Assembly (NCBI GenBank): GCA_009377695.1
Contig: WHTP01000023.1
Span: 1 to 56,241 of the forward strand
Origin: Hyphomicrobiales bacterium
GTDB lineage: Bacteria; Pseudomonadota; Alphaproteobacteria; Rhizobiales; Xanthobacteraceae
Direction: 5' to 3'
DNA length: 56,241 nt
Made by a program: the position numbers and the translations under genes
In this document: piece after piece, positions 8,239-14,826 of the stretch
How positions within the stretch are numbered: the first letter of the stretch is position 1
Layout: each line of letters begins with the position of its first letter
The notes under the pieces: generated by a model
The model's database searches: none
Seen by the model: the letters and a program-made list of their open reading frames with translations, nothing else
Told to the model about the DNA's origin: nothing

Positions 8239-9702
8239 ATGTCGACATCGCAGGAACGGTCCGCCGCCCGGACTTTCGTCGAGCGCCACGGTTTGTGGAG
8301 CGAGGAACAGTACGAAGCGGCCACGCGCGCCGAGCGGCTAATCGAGGAGAAGAATCTCGAGGTGGTCCGTCTGTCGTTCCCGGACCAGCACGGCATCCTG
8401 CGTGGCAAGACCATCATCGCCGGTGACGCTGCCAAGATGATGCGCAACGGCTGCTCGCTGACGACCACGCTGCTCGCCAAGGACACCTCGCACAAGACGG
8501 TGTTTCCGGTGTTCACCGCTGGCGGCGGCTTCGGCATGCCCGAGATGGAGGGCGGCGGCGACTTCCTGATGATCGCCGACCCGACGACTTTTCGCGTGCT
8601 GCCGTGGGCGCCGCAAACCGGCTGGGTGCTCTGCGACATCTACTTCCAGAACGGCAAGCCAGTCCCATTTTCCACGCGCCATCTCTATCGCCAGGTGCTG
8701 AACCGGCTTGGCGACGCGGGCTTCGATTACGTTGCCGGCCTCGAAGTCGAATTCCATGTGTTCAAGATCGAGAATCCGCGGCTCGATCCAGCCGACGCAG
8801 GCTGGCCGAGCGAGCCGCCGGAGGTAAGCGTGCTCTCGTCGGGCTATCAGTATCTCACCGAGACGCGCTTCGATCAGTTGGAGCCGATCCTGGAGACGAT
8901 CCGCCGCGATGTCGTGACGCTCGATCTGCCGCTGCGCTCGGTCGAGATCGAGCTTGGGCCGAGCCAGTGCGAATTCACCTTCCAGACCCAGACCGGGCTC
9001 GCGCCGGCCGATACGATGATGCTGTTCCGCAGCGCGGCGAAACAGATTTGCCGCCGGCAGGGTTATCACGCGACCTTCATGTGCCGTCCGAATCTCCCCA
9101 ACGTCATGTCGAGCGGCTGGCACCTGCATCAGTCGCTGCGCAACAAGCATACGGGCGCCAACGCCTTCATTCCCGACGGTGAGGCGCTCTTGTCTCCGCT
9201 CGGCTATCACTATCTCGCGGGTCTGTTGGCGCATGCGCGCGGAGCGGCCGCATTCACCACGCCGTCGATCAATGGTTACAAGCGCTACCGGCAATACACG
9301 CTGGCTCCTGACCGCGTGATCTGGGGCCGCGACAACCGCGGCGTTATGCTGCGCGTGATCGGCGATGCGGGCGACCGCGCGACGCGGATCGAGAACCGGG
9401 TGGGGGAGCCATCCGCCAATCCCTATCTCTACATGGCGTCGCAGATCGTCTGCGGTCTTGATGGGATCGAGCGCAAGCTCGAGCCGGGGCCGTCAGCCGA
9501 CCGGCCCTACGAGATGGACGCGCCGTTCCTGCCCAAGAGCCTTGAAGAGGCGTTGATTGCGCTGCGCGAGGATGCCTGTCTCGCCGCCGGTCTGGGTAAG
9601 GGCTTTGTCGATTATTTTCTGCGCGTCAAACACGGCGAGCTCGCGCGCTATCAGACCGAGGTGACGGACTGGGAGCAGCGCGAGTATTTTGAGCTGTATT
9701 AG
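8239..9702 (+). CDS. Glutamine synthetase family protein (GlnA-type, possibly gamma-glutamyl-amine ligase)
   Basis: 487 residues from ATG 8239, with GGGAG at proper spacing. The beta-grasp N-domain (FPDQHGILRGK) and the catalytic domain are present. GLEVEFHVF and VEIELGPSQCEFTF supply metal-binding glutamates, followed by SGWHLHQSL and NRGVMLRVIGD, and ENRVGEPSANPYLYMA replaces the usual ExRxPxxxxNPY. This pattern resembles the divergent gamma-glutamyl-ligase class (PuuA, GlnA3-like) rather than housekeeping GlnA. It may ligate glutamate to an amine in detoxification or catabolism. The TAG stop lies within TTAG, immediately next to the inverted repeat at 9703. Confidence 0.88.
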   Translation: MSTSQERSAARTFVERHGLWSEEQYEAATRAERLIEEKNLEVVRLSFPDQHGILRGKTIIAGDAAKMMRNGCSLTTTLLAKDTSHKTVFPVFTAGGGFGMPEMEGGGDFLMIADPTTFRVLPWAPQTGWVLCDIYFQNGKPVPFSTRHLYRQVLNRLGDAGFDYVAGLEVEFHVFKIENPRLDPADAGWPSEPPEVSVLSSGYQYLTETRFDQLEPILETIRRDVVTLDLPLRSVEIELGPSQCEFTFQTQTGLAPADTMMLFRSAAKQICRRQGYHATFMCRPNLPNVMSSGWHLHQSLRNKHTGANAFIPDGEALLSPLGYHYLAGLLAHARGAAAFTTPSINGYKRYRQYTLAPDRVIWGRDNRGVMLRVIGDAGDRATRIENRVGEPSANPYLYMASQIVCGLDGIERKLEPGPSADRPYEMDAPFLPKSLEEALIALREDACLAAGLGKGFVDYFLRVKHGELARYQTEVTDWEQREYFELY

Positions 9703-9849
9703 GGCGTGTACTCGTAAGTTGCCACGTCCCGCTATACCCCTGAGCCTCACCCCTGAGCCTCGGACATCTGGGCGCGCATTGCGGGAAGTCCGGTTAGGGC
9801 CACTTGCTGCCGTGAGCAGATGCAGCGAACGATCCTATGAAACCGGGCA

Positions 9850-10116
9850 ATGGTCGATCAGAGGGTTGCGGCCGAAAAGCAAAACGGCGTGGGGACACCC
9901 TGCAAACCGCCCATGACGCGCCGCTTGAAATGCCGGATCGATCCCGAGCAGAGCCCCTACACCTGCATGCTGCCGGAGCACAAGCCGGTGCGGCGCGGGC
10001 GCGAGATGATCGACCTGCTCGCGGTGGAGGAGCCGAAGCCTAAGCCGGCGAAAGATACGGGCCGTGTTGTACGAGACAGCGATCGACCAGTTGTTCAAAC
10101 GCATGCGGTTGTCTAG
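9850..10116 (+). pseudogene. Unrecognised reading-frame remnant
   Basis: An 88-codon frame lies here with a basic, proline-rich product (EHKPVRRGREMIDLLAVEEP). A second frame, ending near 10120 with AVLYETAIDQLFKRM, looks protein-like over the last part, which hints at a frameshift. No family is recognised and no good ribosome site is seen. It lies inside the inverted-repeat-bounded segment and may be part of a decayed transposase or cargo gene. Confidence 0.2.
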
Positions 10117-10144
10117 TCTAGTTCGGCCCTAACCCAACAAGCGG

Positions 10145-11062
10145 TCAGTACTCCCAGGAGGCCGGTCCCCAACGAAAGACGTTGCCGGCGACCGCCACAT
10201 GGCAGACGGACGGGAACGACAGGTGAGTGGCCACCAGCGGCTCGCCGGTCGCCGCCAGCTCCCGCAAAAGACGGACCCGGACGCGGGCCGCCTCCTCGGG
10301 GTAGTGTTCGAAGCCGTTGTACCACTCGGGGTGGTCGAACCCGACCGCGAACACGGCGTCGCCGGCGAACGTCAGCCGGTCGCCGCCGGACGCCAGGCGG
10401 ACCACGCTGTGCCCGGGGGTGTGGCCGCCGGTGCGACAGGCGACCACCCCCGGCGCCACCTCGTACTCTTTTTCGAACGGCCGCAGCTGGCTGCGGTACT
10501 CGTCCAAGAACCGCTTGGCGGCCGACCGAAGCGCGTCCGGGAACCCCGGCGGCATGGAGACGCGGGAGAAATCGGGCGACGCCCAGAACTCAACCTCGGC
10601 GGCCGCCAGGTGGACCCGCAGGTCGGGACGCAGCCGGTCCTTCACCCCATCGACGAGCAGCCCGCCAATGTGGTCCATGTGCATGTGGGTAAGCACCACG
10701 TCGGTCACGGATGCGAGATCGATGCCGGCGGCCTCCAGTCGCAAGGCCAACCGCCCGGCCCGCGGCAAGTCCAAGCCCGGGTCCACCCCTATCCCAGCGT
10801 CGATGAGTACGGTCCGGCCGCCGCTACGCACCACGACTACGTTCAGCGCCCACTCGAGCACGTCCGGCGGCAGGAACATGTCGTTCAGCCAAGCCGCCCG
10901 GACGGCCGGGTCGGCGTTGTGGGCCAACATCGCGCCTGGCAGCGATAGCACCCCATCGCTGACCACCAGCACGTCAATCTCGCCCACCCGCAGCGCGTAG
11001 CGCGACGGAACCAACTCGTCGGGCCCCGGTCTACCGGGGTGTGAGGTGTTGTCCAAGCTCAT
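10145..11062 (-). CDS. MBL-fold metallo-hydrolase
   Basis: 305 residues from ATG 11062. The metallo-beta-lactamase core is complete. THMHMDHIGG near residue 125 gives the HxHxDH zinc motif, GGHTPGHSVV the next histidine, and FAGDAVF the bridging aspartate, with a final conserved histidine in ATHLSFPS. The arrangement matches AHL-lactonase/MBL-fold esterase relatives, but the substrate is unknown. There is no signal peptide. The gene is isolated inside the mobile segment. Codon use is visibly more GCC/GTC/CGG-rich than in flanking genes, which supports horizontal acquisition. Confidence 0.88.
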   Translation of the reverse strand: MSLDNTSHPGRPGPDELVPSRYALRVGEIDVLVVSDGVLSLPGAMLAHNADPAVRAAWLNDMFLPPDVLEWALNVVVVRSGGRTVLIDAGIGVDPGLDLPRAGRLALRLEAAGIDLASVTDVVLTHMHMDHIGGLLVDGVKDRLRPDLRVHLAAAEVEFWASPDFSRVSMPPGFPDALRSAAKRFLDEYRSQLRPFEKEYEVAPGVVACRTGGHTPGHSVVRLASGGDRLTFAGDAVFAVGFDHPEWYNGFEHYPEEAARVRVRLLRELAATGEPLVATHLSFPSVCHVAVAGNVFRWGPASWEY

Positions 11063-11339
11063 GTTTGTCTCCTGCTGACCGCCTTACCCACGGCCGTATC
11101 GGCTACCTCCACCGCCGTGCCCCTGTGGGTTGGCACGCCTCGTCGGCGCGGCCGAGTAGCGAAAGCGGGAAGGTGACATCGCCGCCTGCTGCGATGATAG
11201 TCGGGCGCAAACGGTTATCGTTTTCAGTAGCGAAAGGCTAAAAATGTTTGCGAACACAAGCGCAATCCCACTTTCGAGCGAGCGCCAATGTTTTCCGCGT
11301 TGCCCCCCGAAAGCCGAAATCAGGTTTATGAGACACGCC

Positions 11340-11505
11340 CTAGTGTCCCGATTCCGAAGTTCGTACCATTTCGCAGAGGCCGCTTATGCGAACTTCGGAA
11401 TCGAAGGACACTAGCAACTCATTTAATCGAGTGTGGCTTTGGTTCAGAAGTCCGCATGTCGGACTCGCCGCGAGAATGATGCGGACTTCTGAACCGCCAC
11501 ACTAG
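11340..11505. repeat. Complete B-C composite palindromic unit
   Basis: 166 bp. Palindrome B (11340-11414) has arms CTAGTGTCC-CGATTCCGAAGTTCG, with an extra TT in the right arm. A 13-nt spacer CAACTCATTTAAT follows (11415-11427). Palindrome C (11428-11505) has arms with GTGTGGC-GGTTCAGAAGTCCGC and an extra TTT in the left arm. Both bulges therefore face the spacer. The inner CTAG of C is mutated to CGAG, as in the copy at 25208. The left CTAG is shared with the IS-like segment and the right CTAG with the following A unit. Confidence 0.92.
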
Positions 11506-11832
11506 TGGAGTGGATTTGACATTCGCTACCCCGTTGGCCGTAGACTCCCAAAGCGAATGTCAAATCCAAAACTCCACTAGCAGCTTATATTTGCTAGTGT
11601 CCCGGTTCCGACGCTTGTATCACCTTGCCGCACATGCGTTTTACAAGCGCCGGAACCAAAGGGACACTAGAACTCGTTGGTGCTAGTGCGGTTTTGGATT
11701 TGACGTTCGTACTACGAACTCGCAGCAACACTGGTACGAATGTCAAATCCACCGCACTAGTGGTCCTTTGACTCTAACATTCGCAAAGTCGCCTGCTGAG
11801 AAGGGATGCGAATGTTAGAATCGGACCACTAG
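11502..11832. repeat. A-F composite palindromic unit interrupted by a D-E unit
   Basis: Palindrome A (11502-11580) and the spacer CAGCTTATATTTG (11581-11593) are followed, after the inserted D-E unit, by palindrome F (11757-11832). Reading A, spacer and F without the insert gives 168 bp. This is the reverse complement of the uninterrupted unit at 14540-14707 with only a few mismatches. Bulges (AAA in the A right arm, TTT in the F left arm) face the spacer. The last CTAG (11829-11832) contains the stop codon of the alpha/beta hydrolase gene. Confidence 0.92.
11594..11760. repeat. D-E composite palindromic unit nested in the A-F unit
   Basis: 167 bp. Palindrome D (11594-11670) has arms CTAGTGTCCC-GGTTCC, with an extra TTT on the right arm. 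The spacer AACTCGTTGGTG is 12 nt. Palindrome E (11683-11760) has arms CTAGTGCGGT-GGATTTGAC, with an extra TTT on the left arm. It has CTAG at both outer ends and sits exactly at the spacer/F boundary of the A-F unit. CTAG is therefore duplicated around it, as expected for a 4-bp target-site duplication. Confidence 0.9.
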
Positions 11833-12701
11833 GACATACGGCCGGTGAGGAACGGCACCGCAAGCTTGTGGAACAGCTCCGCCGCATCCCACGGCACGAG
11901 GTGTTTGCAGCCTTCCGCGACGTGCAGGTTGAGCGTCGGGAAGCGCTGCCTGAGGAGTTCGACGCGCTCGGCGGCGCGACCGCGATCCTCGCGTCCGTAG
12001 ATCAGCAAGAGCGGCATCGTGAGCTCGTCGTAACGCTGCCACAACAGCACCGATGGCTTGCCGCCGCCCTCGCTTGACGCCGCGTGCCGCCGCACGAACG
12101 CGACAAAGCAGGGACCGATGCTGTTCTGATGCCGGAGCTGCAATTCCTCATCGGTGATCAGCTCGTGGTGGAAGAGATTGGCTTCGAGCAGTGCACGGGT
12201 GTCCGCGAGCGACGGCTCCTGCTTCACCATGCGCTCTTCCAGCCGCGCCTGCGCGGCACCTTCGCGGCCGCCGACCTTGGCGCCACCGGTTTCGAGCGGC
12301 GGCAGCAAGCTGCCGGTGCCGAGGATGATCAGATGCGAGACGCGATCGGGGTGCTCCAGCGCAATTCCCACGGCGGCGTTGCCGGAGGCCGAATGGGCGA
12401 CAAGCGCAGCTTTATCGAGCTTGAGCGCATCCATGAATTTGAGGATGATCGTCTTGCGGTATCCTGCGCTCACGTCATCGGTGGCGTCGCTCCTGCCGAA
12501 GCCCGGCAGGTCGAACGCGATGGCGCGGATGCCCTTGGCCCCCAGCTCTTTCAGATTGCGACGGAATACGTCGGCCGACGAGCCAAGCGACGCGCCATGC
12601 AGCAGAATTGCGGGCGCGCCGCTGCCTTCCTCGAGATAGCGGACTTTCAATCCATCGACCGTGACGAACCGGTCATTGCTTCGTACCACGACGTTCATCA
12701 T
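11829..12701 (-). CDS. Alpha/beta hydrolase
   Basis: 290 residues from ATG 12701 (ATG 12698 also possible), with GAGAGGAG upstream. The alpha/beta-hydrolase core is clear. The oxyanion region is ILLHGASLGS, the nucleophile elbow VAHSASGNAA puts serine near residue 100, and the acid residue follows LLIYGREDR. The histidine lies in GCKHLVPWD near the end. The product fits C-C-bond hydrolases or esterases of the MhpC/BphD type, but the substrate is not determined. It is the last gene of a leftward run with the YCII and methyltransferase genes. Its stop codon (TAG) is part of the terminal CTAG of a palindromic unit. Confidence 0.9.
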   Translation of the reverse strand: MMNVVVRSNDRFVTVDGLKVRYLEEGSGAPAILLHGASLGSSADVFRRNLKELGAKGIRAIAFDLPGFGRSDATDDVSAGYRKTIILKFMDALKLDKAALVAHSASGNAAVGIALEHPDRVSHLIILGTGSLLPPLETGGAKVGGREGAAQARLEERMVKQEPSLADTRALLEANLFHHELITDEELQLRHQNSIGPCFVAFVRRHAASSEGGGKPSVLLWQRYDELTMPLLLIYGREDRGRAAERVELLRQRFPTLNLHVAEGCKHLVPWDAAELFHKLAVPFLTGRMS

Positions 12702-12726
12702 CGCACGCTCCTCTCGAAACCGTTGG

Positions 12727-13041
12727 TCAGCTTCCGGCGATCTTCTGCCAGGGCATGAGCTTCAGCCGTCGCACGCCGTTTGCGATGTAGGGCTCACTGT
12801 TGGCGATCTTCTCGGCTTCGGCGCGGGTCGCGCAGCGGAAGATGATCATGCCGGTGCCAAAGCGGGCGCCGGTATCATCAAGGAACGGGCCGGCGCCGAC
12901 CAGGATCCCCTTCGCTTCGAGCCCGTGGATGAAGGCGTGATGTTTCTCGATGAGCTCTTCCTGCGGCGGCGCGCGGCCCGGCCGCGGCTCGACGACCTCA
13001 TTGTTGATGACCCAACACTGCTCGCGCTGACGTTCGCTCAT
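12727..13041 (-). CDS. YCII-related domain protein
   Basis: 104 residues from ATG 13041, with GGGAGGAG upstream. The ferredoxin-like YCII fold is indicated by the helix EELIEKHHAFIHGLEAKGILVGAGPF, whose histidine is the conserved one. The strand GMIIFRCATRAEAEKIANSEPYIANG follows. YciI-like proteins may act as small hydrolases or dehalogenase-like enzymes, and the role here is unknown. A longer upstream frame exists but overlaps the methyltransferase and has no family support. It lies 25 bp from the hydrolase gene and is likely cotranscribed with it. Confidence 0.85.
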   Translation of the reverse strand: MSERQREQCWVINNEVVEPRPGRAPPQEELIEKHHAFIHGLEAKGILVGAGPFLDDTGARFGTGMIIFRCATRAEAEKIANSEPYIANGVRRLKLMPWQKIAGS

Positions 13042-13147
13042 GATGTCCTGCTCCTCCCGCTCCCTAGTCCGCAACGGGAAGGGAGGGTAGGGAGGATAGA
13101 GCGATGCGGAAGCGCTTGGAAGGTCGCGTGTCGCCGCCCAGTGCCGG

Positions 13148-13870
13148 CTACGCCGGCGCGGTCGTCGGCTTGGTCGCGGCGCAGATGTACCAGGAGCCGA
13201 ACATGTACTGCTCCATCTCGATGGAGCCGGCCAGCCGCAGCACATCCTCCCATGGCTTGACGAGAGGATTGCCGAGCATCGTCCGCTTCATCAGCCACAG
13301 GCTGAACGGCAGGACCATGCGACCGCCAAGGCCCGGTGGAAGCTTCGCGTCCATGACCACGAGGCGTCCGCCCGGACGGAGCAAGGTCCAGGCATGATGC
13401 AGCACGGCAAGGTGATGTGGAATCGTATTGTACGACAGCCCGAACATCACGCCGTCGAGCGGGTCGGAGGGCGTGAATTCCGCGGCGTCCTGCTGCAGCA
13501 GATTGACATTCGACCATCTGTTCTGCGCACACAACGCGCGCGCCTTCCCCAGCATGCCGGCAGAAATATCGACCCCATAGATGCTTCCGGTCGGGCCAAC
13601 GGCGGCACGCAGCGGCGGCAGGTTGCGTCCGGTGCCGCATCCGATCTCGAGAACCCGATCGCCCGGCCGTAATTGAAGGCGTTCGGCGGCCTTCTCGCGG
13701 AATCGCGGCGGCATGAAAAAGAGCCAGTCGAACAGGGGAATGATCCCCGCGAAACGGTCATATCTGCGCGTGATCGCGCCGCGATCGAAATCGACCCATT
13801 CGTGTGAAGTGCTGCTATCCCCCCTCCAGAGCCGGTCGCGGCTCGGAGTTCCTGAAGGCGTCAAAGTCAC
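13148..13870 (-). CDS. Class I SAM-dependent methyltransferase (UbiE/type 11)
   Basis: 240 residues from GTG 13870, with AGGGGGA just upstream. The SAM-binding motif I VLEIGCGTGRNLP lies near residue 75, and YGVDISAGML is the acidic ribose-binding loop. LLQQDAAEF and LLRPGGRLVVMDAKLP are motifs II and III. The C-terminus is hydrophobic/aromatic (MEQYMFGSWYI), as in methyltransferases acting on lipids or quinones. It is upstream of the YCII and alpha/beta-hydrolase genes on the same strand. The substrate is unknown. Confidence 0.9.
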   Translation of the reverse strand: MTLTPSGTPSRDRLWRGDSSTSHEWVDFDRGAITRRYDRFAGIIPLFDWLFFMPPRFREKAAERLQLRPGDRVLEIGCGTGRNLPPLRAAVGPTGSIYGVDISAGMLGKARALCAQNRWSNVNLLQQDAAEFTPSDPLDGVMFGLSYNTIPHHLAVLHHAWTLLRPGGRLVVMDAKLPPGLGGRMVLPFSLWLMKRTMLGNPLVKPWEDVLRLAGSIEMEQYMFGSWYICAATKPTTAPA

Positions 13871-14087
13871 CGGCCGTCCCCCTGTCGGTGTTTATATCTG
13901 CTTTATCCTACCGGATTGTGGGCCTGCCAAGTGGCTTTCCGCCGCGTTTTTCGCCTCCCTCAGCCATAGACGGAACTTCGATGTAATTTCCTGCAGCGTC
14001 CAATTATTACCAGAAACTCCTTACAGATTCGCTTAAGCTTAATTCCCGAACCGGGGCGGGGGAGTCCCATCCGAATTGGAGATCTTC

Positions 14088-14543
14088 ATGCGCCTAGCAA
14101 TCGTCACCGGCGTCGCCGCTACCATCGCCAGCGGAGCGGCCATGGCCGCCGAACCCAAGGGTGACTGGCGGGTCGAGGATGGCAGCGCCGTCATCCGCAT
14201 CGACAATTGTCGGGGCGCCCTGTGGGGCGTCGTGGCGTGGGAGAAGGTGCCCGGACGCGACCCGCGTAGCGGCCGCCCGACGCTCGGAAGCCCGGTGCTC
14301 ATCAACATGAGAGAGGCCTCACAGGCGCGATGGGAAGGGCAAATCTACAATGCCCAGAATGGCCGGACCTATAAGGCCAATGTCCGGATGGTCGGCGACA
14401 ATACGCTACGCGTCGAGGGATGCGTGATGGGCGGTGTGTTCTGCGGCGGTCAGCGCTGGACGCGCGTCAGCAATGGCACGGAGAGTGGTGCGAAAGGCAG
14501 CGCAAAGGACGCTGTCTGCTCACGAGTGTCCGAGGCTCGCTAG
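14088..14543 (+). CDS. DUF2147 secreted protein
   Basis: 151 residues from ATG 14088, with GGAG six bases upstream. A signal peptide ends at AMAAE. The mature part has the DUF2147 pattern: GDWRVEDGSAVIRIDNC, LWGVVAWEK, PVLINM, WEGQIYNAQNGRTYKANV and LRVEGCVMGGVFCGGQRWTRV, a small beta-barrel with a conserved cysteine pair. Members are periplasmic and of unclear function. The C-terminal 25 residues after the domain are low-complexity. The TAG stop is inside the CTAG that begins the F-A palindromic unit, so insertion there may have preserved or redefined the end of the protein. Confidence 0.88.
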   Translation: MRLAIVTGVAATIASGAAMAAEPKGDWRVEDGSAVIRIDNCRGALWGVVAWEKVPGRDPRSGRPTLGSPVLINMREASQARWEGQIYNAQNGRTYKANVRMVGDNTLRVEGCVMGGVFCGGQRWTRVSNGTESGAKGSAKDAVCSRVSEAR

Positions 14544-14707
14544 TGGTCCGATTCTAACATTCGCATCCCTCCTCAGCGGGCGACTTTGCGAATGTTAGAA
14601 TCAAAGGAACACTAGCAAATATCAGCTGCTAGTGGAGTTTTGGATTTGACATTCGCTTTGGGAGTCTGCGGTCAACGGGGTAGCGAATGTCAAATCCACT
14701 CCACTAG
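14540..14707. repeat. Complete F-A composite palindromic unit
   Basis: 168 bp. Palindrome F (14540-14615) has an extra AAA in its right arm. The spacer CAAATATCAGCTG (14616-14628) follows, then palindrome A (14629-14707) with an extra TTT in its left arm. CTAG stands at all four palindrome ends. This is the uninterrupted counterpart of the A-[D-E]-F structure at 11502-11832, in the opposite orientation. It lies between the DUF2147 stop codon and the end of hpnN. Confidence 0.92.
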
Positions 14708-14826
14708 AATATTTTCTGGTGTGCTTGGTGCATTCCGCTCGTCATCTCTTTCGCAAGATGATGGATGCGCGGGTCAAGCCGCGCATGGCAGACGGAAAGC
14801 TGGACGCAAGCCGACCGGAATTCGTT

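Larger units (their letters stand above)
9699..11343. mobile_element. Inverted-repeat-bounded segment (IS-like or MITE-like) carrying an MBL-fold gene
   Basis: The left end 9703-9717 (GGCGTGTACTCGTAA) and the right end 11326-11339 (TTATGAGACACGCC) are inverted repeats differing by one substitution and one indel. They are flanked by TTAG (9699-9702) and CTAG (11340-11343). This fits the YTAR target preference of IS5-type elements. No intact transposase lies inside. The content is a degraded reading frame at 9850-10116 and the MBL-fold hydrolase. Composition inside the hydrolase differs from its neighbours (very frequent GCC, GTC, CGG), which is consistent with transfer. It is either a decayed IS with a passenger gene or two IS remnants. 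Confidence 0.5.

Noticed and set aside
11340-11832. Could the dense repeat chain be a CRISPR array or tandem satellite?
   Set aside because: Repeats are palindromes of several different sequences, spacers are 12-13 nt and themselves repeated, and no cas gene is near.
13972-14000. EcfG-type promoter (GGAAC at 13972, CGTC at 13997) before the DUF2147 gene
   Set aside because: The spacing between the two boxes is about 20 nt instead of 16-17, and the second box is CGTC rather than CGTT.
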